A stretch of DNA of 64,000 nucleotides from Pogonophryne albipinna (taxonomy: Eukaryota > Chordata > Actinopteri > Perciformes > Artedidraconidae), in the NCBI GenBank assembly GCA_028583405.1, contig CM053256.1, positions 11,916,494 through 11,980,493 of the forward strand, given 5' to 3'. Positions 32,567 to 44,300 of the stretch are shown here, piece after piece. The notes under the pieces are model-generated. The model ran no database searches, was not told where the DNA came from, and saw only the letters and a program-made list of their open reading frames with translations. The position numbers and the translations under genes were made by a program. Position 1 is the first letter of the stretch. Each line of letters begins with the position of its first letter.

Positions 32567-35149
32567 TTATCCATGCAGGTAGTAGCAGTTGATCCCATAG
32601 AAGTCATGTTTCTTTCCTGTGTGCACATTGTCCCTCAGGTTCACAGCAGCACGTGTGACAGAGTTATTAAAGTTGTGATGGGCCTTGGTCTTGCTGAATG
32701 AATTCTGAAGGTCCAGGAGGCAGAGAGCTCTGTCCACTGGGCGAGAGCCAGGCAGGACAGGAGGTCTGGGCCGGATGCAGGACTTCGATAAACTGTAGGG
32801 CAGCTTCTCCTGCTCTGAAGCTTCTCTGGACATGCAGTCCTCTCTCTCCTCTCCCTCGTATAGACATAATTTGCCATCATTCTGTTGTTCGGGTGAGACC
32901 TCCTGGGATGGCTCAGCGCGCCATGCTTTTGTGGAGCCAGAACTGTACTTTGACTGATTGTGACCCTTTTGGTTTGGATCTGTTGCCTCATTATACCGAG
33001 CGGTGTTCTCTTGTGGCCTGCCAGTGCCTTGGTTTGGAGCTGAGGATAGATTTGTGCGTTCAGCAGCAGCAGTACTGCAGGTGCTCGCCTCTCGTCTTCT
33101 ACATCCTCCTCTGGGTTTGGAGGGAACAAATACAGGAAAGGACCTTTCTCTCTGTAGGGAAATAAATACGTTAAGTGTTGCATGGTATTAATGTAGCTGT
33201 TAAAAGGTGCAATGTTCTTAAGGAATTTACCAGAGGTGCATTGTGTGAATTCATCCCGGTAATGTCACAGATTTTCTCCTGGAAGTCATCTATCTTTAGA
33301 GGATTTGCTGGCCCCGATCCTTAAAAAAAACAAATACTTGCACAGTCTGATTGATTATTGATGTTAAAAGCATGTTTTCTGGATTCACAAAGTGCTCGTA
33401 CATACTCCTTTCATCATTTATTTTAACAAGTTGTACTCAGTGTTCTTAAAAATGTGTTTTAAGGTTCTTGCTAAGGGACTGCACAGAAAGAATGTAGGAG
33501 GAGAGGGAATAACGAAAGAATAAGAGTATTGCCAATTTGTTTTTTGGATGAATGGATGGTAGTCTCACTGTTTTTGGATGGGCATACGATGAATCATATT
33601 TAATCTCATATGACATATTTCATAAAATATGTATTGTCATATGAGGACAACAAAAGTCAACAGTCTTATCTCGGTGTTATTGTCACCATAGCTAAGAGGA
33701 CCAATATGGACCTTTTAAGAAACTTTTAAAACACATACAAATGTATGTATCCTCATACCCCAATCTCATTACATTTGTATATTTCTAACATAATAACATA
33801 CATTTGGGCCTTTTTACCTGTGTGGTGCATTTGGTAGGAGGTGACCCAGTGTGTCCTCTCCAAATTATTCAGCATGTTACTTGTCCGCTCTGATATAGAC
33901 AAATCCAAGGTACGAAGTTTAGGGTTGGGCAGCACTGTCTTTGGAGGAGTGGGGTAAAAAACCTGGTTCTCGCCCTTTAATGGCTTTGAATGCTAAAGGA
34001 GGGTACATTTAGAAAAAAGTAACAGAACAATTGTCATTTGATGTATTGCACATTCTCAATGATAATGTGGAGCCACACAGTATTTCATTACTCACATCTA
34101 AGAAGCCGTGATCTCCGGTCCACATTACAGCTTTCTTCGTGGTTTTTATGGGTGTCTCCAATATTTCATGTCTATATGAACTACCTGCACATTGGGATTA
34201 AGATAGTTTAGACATAAAAATAACGATTATATATTTTTTACAACAACATGTTGCCCTCCTACCTATGGCTTTACTCAGGAGAGTGACCCCAGGCGCACTA
34301 TTTGGCATGAGGGGGTTGAGGAAAGGTTGAGAAGCTGCTCTGACTCCTGTTTCGGGGTCATCCGGACAGCGATAGGATGGAAACATTGCAAACTTGGAGA
34401 TGTGGGATGAATAGGGATGTGATTTGGGAATAGCTATCTTTATCATTGTCTCACTGTAAGGGGAAAAAGACAATTAAATAAAGATGAAGTGCATCAAAGT
34501 GTGAGGCAGACAAAAGACAAGATAGATAGAAGATATCAATCAGAAAGTACTCACGCCATATTTATATCTGTTGGTTTCGGTATGCTGAGAAAAGAAACAA
34601 AATCAATCACATCATTTTAGATTCAATATTCAAAGGTTTATTGTCATATCATATACACTCCTACGGTGTAGTATGTAATGAATGAAAAACTTGGGTCACA
34701 GTTTTCTCAACAAGGCAATTATCATTTAAAAAAAACGACAACCATAAAAATAGTGCACCCTCTTTAAGTAGCCCTATGGCCTGTGGGATAAAACTGTCTC
34801 TGAGTCTGGTGGTTTTAAAAACAATTCATAATATGATTGATGACTATATGTATAATTAATCATGGCTACTCACAGTTGGTCATTGAGGCGAACTTTACTT
34901 TTATTTCTGCCATTATTGTTATAACGTTGTCGACTGGTTGAGTGCCTGTGAAGGTAAAAAAACAATCTATAGGTTTCATTTGGTGAATTACATTTTCATT
35001 TCTACACAAAATGTTTTTTACACTTACTCTGTTACTGCAGCTCCTCCATTACCAAAGTCATGACGGCCATTTAAATGAGTTGGGGAGGACTTGGGCTCCA
35101 TCTGGCTGCTGGAGCTCTGACTCAGAGTAGAGGAGGCTGAAGGCACCAT
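32567..35149 (-). CDS. SPMIP4 (C7orf31) homologue, sperm microtubule inner protein
   Basis: Eight minus-strand exons join in frame to 450 residues: 35149-35028, 34945-34874, 34584-34555, 34453-34263, 34184-34096, 33992-33818, 33319-33231 and 33151-32567, all with GT/AG borders. The human protein binds inside axonemal doublet microtubules of sperm; the homologue is expected to do the same. Matching blocks include LIPKP, HPYSSHISKFAMFP followed by an acidic ETGVRAASQPF block, FYPTPPKT, NLERTHWVTSY, the GPANPLKIDDFQEK block, and the C-terminus LLDLQNSFSKT...LRD...KHDFYGINCYY. Human C7orf31 is 590 residues, so this copy is shorter, mainly in the long, poorly conserved last exon and at the N-terminus. 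The ATG at 35149 follows a plausible acceptor (CTCCCTAG), so upstream coding exons may be missing from this model. Homology is recalled, not searched. Confidence 0.8.
34618..34820 (-). mobile_element. LINE 3'-end fragment in an intron of the SPMIP4 homologue
   Basis: It begins AAGGTTTATTGTCATATCAT and later reads TATGGCCTGTGGGATAAAAC, which parallels the 3' end of the LINE at 12826-13828 (GGCCCAGGGGTAGAAAC). It lies between the 72-bp and 30-bp exons. Confidence 0.45.
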
Positions 35150-38100
35150 GTAACTAGGGAGAATTAAATGATGGCAAACAAACTGAAAATGAAGTCACAT
35201 CTGTGGTCAAACTCTGCCTGTTGTTGTTTTGTAACAATCGTATTAATTCAGAGCAATTTATCACGAATGTTAAACCTTTTCTGATGATTAAAATAACAAT
35301 ACCAATCAGAAGGAGACTAGATGTTGCCAACAATGTGTCCCTTAATGGAACACAACCAACCTGGCTCATACAATGAATGGTATGTTTCAACAGATGGGTA
35401 CATATCGGCTCATGGTCACTTACCTTAGCAGTTGTATAGATGAAATCAATGACATATATTAATTTCCATTCTTTAGTGAATAGTTGAAGCATGGAAAAAG
35501 TATCCTCCTGGTACAGTTATGGGAAGGAGTCGTGCTGGTCCAAATGGATTAAAGTAAAAAGCGTTGCCGCTTTCTTTGACAGGACAGGACTCCCTCGTCT
35601 TCACTTGTGACCAGCGAGATGGGGTTGGATTCCTGGGACAGCGGAAGTGATGGTGTTACAATAAACAATGGGGTCGCAGTGAGTGACGCCCAATCCAGCT
35701 CATATCACATCCTGTGTGAGCAGTAGGTTAAATAGCTTTTGGAAGACCAAAGACTGAAATACGACACATTTTGTATGTTAAATAAAAGCTGTAACCCCTT
35801 GAAAATATGTTTAGTTCCCGTGGAGCAGTTGACTTGACTTGGTGTCATGATGTGCTTATGTCAATATTTTCATATCTAATTGGCAATCACTGCTCAGGAC
35901 GCCCATCATTCATTAATCAAGTGTGGATCTGATAATATTACATATTCAGAGTTAGGTGAACTCATACAACTAAGCATGGTGTGGAATGGAAATCAAGCTG
36001 GGTCCGGCAGGCTGACACCGGATACAAGCTGTGTGCGGTGTGTGGTGTTTGGTTACAGGAGTCGCATTGCGTTGCCTTTATCCCATAATGCAACATAGAA
36101 CAAGTTATACATTCAAACTGTATTCACTAGACAAAGCCAGAAAACTTGTTGCAAGAAAGTCTCTGGAACAATCTCAGAGATAATCTCTGGTTCATCCTGT
36201 TCTTATGTTGATTTAGACAATGTGTGCTCATTTTGTGGAACATCTTCTTCTAGGATTTAGTGGATGGATAGACAGCGCTGTCCATGGTGCTGTTACTCTG
36301 CCATGACTGTATTATTATTACTCTAGAAACCACATATGATTGTGATGAATGTAAAAAGTAACAAAATTGCAAATTGGTGTTCTCATTATTGGATAAAAAA
36401 GTTACAGTGAGTTCCTAAAAACCTTATACGTCAGAAGATTACAATTCATCCTCAAACACTGTTAGTATGGTCAGACAGTAGGAAAAACAACTAAGTAATC
36501 TTATTTTAAATGCAATGTAGCTAGATCTTGATTGGTGCATACAAGCCCAGAAAGAAAGGCACCGAAATATATTTTGGAAAATCAAGAATTTCAGCAATAT
36601 ATAGTTTGTTTATACAGTATAGTAACACATTACTCAATGCAAAGGTGAAAAAACAAGGGCCTTTAAAATAAGACAACACACCTGCCCCCATTCTTTAAAA
36701 CATCAGAAACCTGAAAACTGCACCCAAAAAACAGTTTTCAATCAGCACACAGGCAGAACTAACAGTATAATCAATGCAGCTGCCTCTCCTTGGACTTGAC
36801 ATACTGCTTTAAAAGTTGCAAGGTTTGCTTTGTTTGTTGGCTTTTACAAGACCCATATTCTGCATTCTAATTTTAATTGGGATTCCCAGGAGACCTTGTC
36901 CAAAGTATCAGCAAAACACCCAAGTCCTATCAAGCAGCCTAAGCTAAGTCCAGTAACCAATTACCCTCCTCTGCCCCAGCGGAGCCACAGCTCTCCGGAT
37001 TACATTCCCTTCTGCTGCATTATAAATGTGCCACAGCCTGCAGTGATTTCCCTATAAAATGTACTTATTGTGCACATGTGGGTTGATACAGGGTTGTACA
37101 CACCAACTGACCAACTTAATCTGTAGTTATTATACACAGTAATCTATAAAACACTCATCTATCTAGAGGAACAAACTGATTTAAACTGGTTTATTTTCAC
37201 CGTTCATGTTAAAAAAAAATGTTTTTAACCTACTGGTTTATAGTTAAAGCTAATAGACAAACCTTGCTATGAACCCAACATATTAGCTTTGGGCCCCAAC
37301 TCCCCCTTGAAAATGCAACTCTTCACAAATCGCTCGCCCAGCCAAGTGTTGTGGTTTTAACCCTGCAAGTAGTCGGATAAGGTTTGCTGAGTAACAATTG
37401 TTCTTCGTAACTTCATTTGAGAAAACTTCTCATGTAAGCATAAACTGGTTAAAGAGGTACAATATAAACTGTGTTAAAATTAGATTTTCATACAGGGCCT
37501 CTGCAGTCTTTATGCTGACAGTTCATTTTCAGTGCTTCACAAATATACACCACAACACTATTTTTATGATGGTTTTCTGATCAGCAGCATGGCTGAGGTT
37601 TGGTTCAATGTTATCGACTCAAATCAGGGTATGGAAAGACGCACACTGTTAAAAGACACCAGCATTGACTATTACAGTGAAGTGGTCTTTGGTGTCAAGG
37701 TCTGATTCTTGGTTTGCCCACCTACACCCTACCTGAGGATCATGGGCATTTGCATGCATAATCAAGCCTGTAAACAAATCACACATGTCATTGTTTATAA
37801 TGTGCATATTTTTCTTTGTTGAGTTAAGCTTTCTTTTTTTCAAACGAGCACACCACTGCTATTACACACAACACAAATACTGTGCCTTCCCTGCAAGGTT
37901 GAATGAAACATCAAATTCGTACTTGGTTGTGATTGGAGCCTAGCACAGAGTGTCTCTGGTGGTAAAGAATAAAGAGAGTGAGTGAACAGCCTGCCCTGCA
38001 GTTTTTAAGGAGAATATGTTAGTGTTGTGTTTTTCTACAGCTCTGCATAGTATTCCTCAGACACCTCCAGAGACACTGCTCATTCTCGACTTGACAGACA

Positions 38101-38336
38101 ACTGTAACATCGCTCATTGATCCGTTTTAAACTAAACTCAGTCTTTGATGTCCACTTTTTCTCTCAGTGATTAAGAGGACAATGGACTGTCTTATATGGG
38201 GGAATAGAAAATACATATTTTGAGGACATCACTTCTCTGAGAAGCTCGGCTGCATACGCACCACACCGTCATCAACTCGTCTAACTTGTTCTGTTGCATT
38301 TGAGTCTCTCATTTGGTCCTCACAGCAGCTTTCACG
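35150..38336. other. Region between divergent SPMIP4 homologue and pde11a
   Basis: This 3.2-kb gap must hold both 5' regions. No TATA box or CpG-rich core stands out. A 60-codon minus-strand open stretch (35473-35655) has protein-like composition but no clear start or donor. Untranslated first exons of either gene may lie here unseen. Confidence 0.45.
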
Positions 38337-41300
38337 ATGACAACATTTGACTTCTCGGATATTGAGGCTTTTTTAGATTGCCACCCAGATCTTTTCGAGG
38401 AGTATCTAGTCCGAAAGGCGAAATGTGACCAGGTGAGCAGATGGCTGAGAGAGCATCCTCCGTCGAAAGTGCCAACCACAGCGGAGGAGAAGCGCGGCGC
38501 TGCCCGGGACTCGCTGTGGCCGACCAACCCGGAGGGGCTCCGGCGCAGATCCTCCCACATGGAGCTGCGACGGAACTTCGCCCGGTCCAAAGCCACTACC
38601 GCACACCGGACCTATGACGAACATGTGAGCCAACACGAGTCCCAGTCCAGCATGAGGCGTCGTGCGCTCCTGCGTAAAGCCAGCTCTCTGCCTCCGACCA
38701 CCGCGCACATCCTGAGCGCCCTGCTGGAGTCCCGGGTCAACGTGCCCCAGTACACGTCCAGCGCCATCGAATACAAATACAGACTTAAGGAATGCAACGA
38801 GAGGGAGTTTTTCTTGGAGTTGGTGAAGGATATCTCCAATGACTTGGACCTGACAAACCTAAGTTACAAGATCCTGATCAATGTGTGCATCCTGGTGGAT
38901 GCGGACAGATGTTCGCTGTTCCTTGTGGAGGGACCCGCGCACAAGAGGACACTGGTGTCCAAATTCTTTGATGTGCACTCTGGCACCACTGTCAGACCAT
39001 CATCCAGCACCCTAAACTCCAATGAAGTGCAGGTGCCATGGGGAAAGGGTATTATTGGATATGTGGCAGAGCATGGAGAAACTGTGAACACCCCAAACGC
39101 ATATGAGGTAAATAAATACCACTTTACCGAGACTAAAGTTTATGCAGATGTATTTACAGGTGCAGCCATTGATTAATGATGTAAGACTGGTGTTGAAATC
39201 AGAAGTTATTCACCACTGGGAGTAAACATGAACACGAACAGTGGTGCCAACATTAAAAGTATCCACAAATACACAAAGAATGTAAGACATTTTAATTAGT
39301 TGTGGAACTCTGTGAGTTGGTTAAAGGAAAGCTCAACTCAAAGGGGTCACTTAACCAGAATAAATGGAGAAAATACTAATTACCTCAATTAGGTCAGAAT
39401 AGAAAAAACTCTCTAACAGTCAAAGCAAAAGCAAGCATTATAATTCTTCCCACAAGCCACCACATCATTATATCATAGCCCTGGGCTTCATGGTACTGCA
39501 TGGGCTAAGGCAACATGATGATTCTCCTGAGGTCTAATACTGCAATAGTTCATATACTAATGTGTCAGGGATATCGTAAATATTCTGCTTTTGGTAAAAA
39601 GAACAGGAACGTGTTGTTCTGTAAATTGCCAAACAGTTTTCTTCTGGGCAGCTTTAAAGTAGCCCGCAAAGCCCAAAAATGTGAAGCAATGCATTCAGGC
39701 TTGTTGTGTGTTAATGTAGGATCATGCATGTTTGATATAACCTTAAACCTTTTTTAATGTGATCACTGTTCCAGGACCACCGCTTCAGTGATGAGATAGA
39801 CAAGCTAACAGGCTACAAGACTCAGTCCATCCTCTGTATGGCCATCTGTAACAGTGATGGGGAAGTCATAGGTGTTGTTCAAGCTATCAACAAAAATCCC
39901 ATGGGCACTCCCTTTACCGAGGATGATGAGAAGGTGAGGCTTTATTATGTTGCCATGCTGCCAGGGGATTTTCACATCCACATACATTTTATTGGCCATT
40001 TAAAATCCTCAGTATTGTAGCTGGTTTGACCATTAAGGGCATTTTAGAGACGGAGTTAAAATGGGATTTTTGAACACACACAACCACACACACACAGACA
40101 CCCACTTATTGCACATAAGCTCTTGAGCCATGCAGCTTAAAGCAGTGTTTTTACAGTGAATCTTATTAATGGCTGTGGAGAGGGGCAAAGTGTTCCCTCT
40201 GAAGCAAAACACCAGAAATATGAATGAAGGAGGTCAACCTTTTACTCGATTTGCAGCGTTTATTATATTATAACCGGCTACACAATATAGACGCACACTC
40301 AGGAAACACATTTTAAGGGGTTACACTTTCAATTGCTCCCTGAGCAGTCCACTTGGAATGAGTTTACTACAAATTGCCTGTATTACATTTTTTTCACAGC
40401 TTATATCCCATTGTTCTAGTTTTTACTTGAAAAGGCTGGTTACTTGTTTCGGTGTGTAGCCAGGTAAAAAAAAGTAAAGCTGAGTTACCGTGCCGTGGTG
40501 CACTTGAGCAAGGCACCGAACACTCCCATTGCTCCCCAGGCGCTGTACAATAGCTGCCCACTGCTCCTAGACTCCTGGTACTAGGATGGATTAAATGCAG
40601 AGGCCAAATGTCACTGTGTGCTGTGTGCTCTGCATGTGGGACCATTAAAGAGGGTTACATCCCTCCAATTCTATCTACTGTGGGTAAAGACGTGGAGATG
40701 CTGGTGCAGTCAATCTCTGTAGTCAACAGGTAGTTTATGTTTACTCACCAAAAGATCTGCTGCACTGACATTCATCTGCTTGTCCACAAGGTGGCAGAGT
40801 AAAGTTGTAGAAAACATTGTTTTCTCCTGACATTTTCTGTCTGGCCTCCTCTTAAAAGATATCAACTTTAAACAGCATTTTGAGTTTGCAGTATGTAAGG
40901 TTTAGAAAAGCCAAAATGTTTCCGTATAGCTAATTAAAAGCACCTTCAGTAATTGCTCCTGACCAACAAAGATAATGAGTAGGAAAAAAGACCTTTGATG
41001 TCTCACTAAATGCCTTCTATCTTCAAATCAATACTTCATTAACAGGAAATCTATTTGTAGAGAAATGTGTGCAAAGAAGCAGATAACTCCATCATCACCT
41101 TCTCCATTCACTCTTTATTTTTCTCTTACCCAGTTGCATGCATTTTTGTTTAGCACACGAATAGCTAACATCGTTATTGATTATGGATGCTTCTCACGAC
41201 GTTCTTTTGGTACTCCAACCCAGGTCCTGCAGATGTATCTACCATTCTGTGGAATATCGATTTCCAATGCCAAGTTGTTTTCGGAGTCTCGCAAGGAGTA

Positions 41301-44300
41301 TGAAAGGAGTAGGGTAAGAGAATATTATATGTGCATTTACAAGAAAGATGGTTGGTTGTTTTGTAGCCACTGGAGTATCAACAGTAGAATTACAATGGTT
41401 ATGCTTAGTCATATTCATTGGTAATAACTCTAATACAAATGTGACGACTGAAGGTAATTTATATAGTGGCTAACAAACTTATTGTGCATCCTTTGACAGC
41501 CTGACGTTATATTGTGAATATGTTAACACTGTGTATCGAACAGCAGTCATCAGTCCTTTCTCCTTGCTACAGGCTCTGCTGGAGGTGGTCAATGACCTGT
41601 TTGAGGAGCAGACTGACCTGGAGAAGATCGTAAGGAAGATCATGCAGCGAGCGCTGACCCTGCTGCAGTGTGAACGCTGCTCTGTGCTCCTCCTCGAAGA
41701 CATTGATTCACCCGTGAGGCTCTTTATCGGCTTTTAAGTTTGCCCTGCCTAACAGATACATTTTCTTTAAACTTTTTCTTCAAACCATGTAGCTCTTCTC
41801 ATGCAGGATTCTCTTTTTTGTTTCTACAAGTTGTTGGTTGTGCTGATTAATGTATTTTCTATAGGTTGTGAAGTTCTCTAAGACGTTTGAGCTCATGTCT
41901 CCCCTGTGCAACATCGACCGTGAAATCAGGTAAAAGAGACTTTTAGGGGTGCTATAGCGAGATGCCAAAGCAACAATACATACCATAAACAGACACACAT
42001 GGATGTCCTCTCACACAAATCCATAACAAGAAACCAACATAAATAAGGAAGTTAGTCAATATTAACTGCAGTTGTGTAGCCAGTTAAGTGCAGAGAACTG
42101 ATTTTTGTTTTCTTGTTTGTGTTATTGTCCACATCAGCATGGAGCAGCTATCGTGTTCTGATTGGCTGATCAATAACAGCATTGCTGAGCTGGTGGCTTC
42201 CACAGGACTGCCGGTTAACATCAGCGATGTGTGTCAGGACCCACGCTTTGATGCAGAGGTGTGCACACACAAGTCTCTTTACAAAACCTATTAGAGTTGC
42301 AAATATAACTGCAGCAAGTAGACAAAGACACACATTATAAACACCAACACATTTAAATGTATGTGTTATTTTACTTTTTTTACTCGAAGAAACAATATGG
42401 GCCTGGGCAGGTATTCAAATATATATTTCTCAAACAAACATAAACTACATTTTCACTGTGTCCTCTCTTTACAGGCGGACCAGGCCTCAGGGTGTCACAT
42501 CAGATCGGTGTTATGCGTCCCTATCTGGAATCGGACCCATCAGATAATTGGTAAATCAACCGGAAATAATCAAATGTTCCTCACTGGAAAACCAGTTGTT
42601 GTTTTTACAGTCAATGATGTGTATTTGTGTGTGTTTTTGTGACTTTCTGCAGGGGTTGCACAAATTCTGAATCGCTTAGACAGGAAGACGTTCAACGATG
42701 CAGATCAGAGACTGTTTGAGGTTTGCTTTTAATAACTCTACAGCTGCTCCTTTACAACTTTGTTTAAAAATTGCATTAGATATTACATAATGCCAACATC
42801 TTATGTTTCCTTTTATGTTTGTTTTTTTCCTGTATTTGTGTACAGGCATTTGTGATTTTCTGTGGACTTGGAATTAACAACACTATGATGTACAATCAGG
42901 TTAAGAAGACGTGGGCCGAGCAGTCTGTAGCACTGGATGTAAGCACTGTAACATCTTGATTGTTTTACTTTAAATCAAATCATCAGCCCACCATTTTGGA
43001 TTTATGAGATAAGTTTTTTAAATGTGTTTGTATGTTTGACTTTTTCTTATTTTTTTCTCAAATTTTCAATGACTGTGATGTGATGTATCCACATTTAAAA
43101 AGTGTGTGAGTGGCTAAACAAATACTTTAAAATACATGACAGGCATATGTGTTTTATACCAGTATTTAAAATACATTACATTAAACACAAGCTGTATGAG
43201 ATACCGCTAATACAATTATACACTTCATACATAATGAAGTTTAACAGTCACTGAGGCTACTGATGAATGTTATACAGGCTCTGATTTGCTATCCATCATA
43301 ATATGCAACAAGCTGCATTTTCCTTGACTAATATATGTATCCATTTTGTTAAACTAAAAATAACATCTATTTAAAATGAGTGTATGGGCAAATAGTAAAT
43401 GAGGAGAGTGATGTCACTGAATATTTTATAAGAGAGGCTCTTAACAATCATTAGCATCACCATCAGTGTTCTGCTCCATTGCCCGATATCTAACCTGAGC
43501 CGTCACATTATCCTCAGCAAACACGGCTCTGCTTCTCACCATACATATTTCCGCTGCCTTCAAAAATTCATTATAAATACATGTGCCAGTCTGTTCACCT
43601 GTCATCAAAGGCAACACATACCCCGCCTGTATTTCTGCCACATAATCTCTGCTGTCTCTTTAAACACCTTGTGTCTTTTTTTCCCCACTGCAGGAGACAT
43701 CAAGTGCAGCTACACATTGGTTTTAAAAGCACAGTTATACTCCTGTTTGATCGTGATCACATGACAAGTAATAGGAAAGATTGCTGGCCTTGTAATTCTT
43801 GCAACATATTTATTATCTCTAATTCAATTTAGGATTTTCACCTCAATAGCATAACATTAGCAAACAAAAAAAACTGAAATATTGACTTTAATTAAATGTA
43901 TTATGTCAACAAATTTCACATAACTGTATTAGGTTAGTTGGAAGCAATAAAATCAAGTTTGAATTAAGCATTAGGTTAAACTTAATATGATTGCTTTCAC
44001 CTAACCTAATACATTTATGGGAAATGTGTTGACATAATACATTTAATTAAAATCAACGTTTCAGGTATTTTAGCATCATACTACATTTCCTTTGTCTAAC
44101 TTTTTTGCACAAATGTATATTTTTCAGATGTTGTCCTACCATGCTACCTGTTCTAAGGTAGAAGTTGACAGACTGAAGGTAATCTCAAAGATAACAACAT
44201 TCATACATTATAATAAAACTAACTTTCTGAAAGCTGATGACAATGTTCAGTGCTATGCTCCCTCCCTTGCTGTGTGATTGACAGCTCTGTCCTCTATCCC

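Noticed and set aside
39108..39176. Read-through of pde11a exon 1 into its intron
   Set aside because: A GT donor at 39108 joins in frame to GACCACCGCTTC at 39775, matching the conserved GAF-A sequence; the intronic extension has no similarity.
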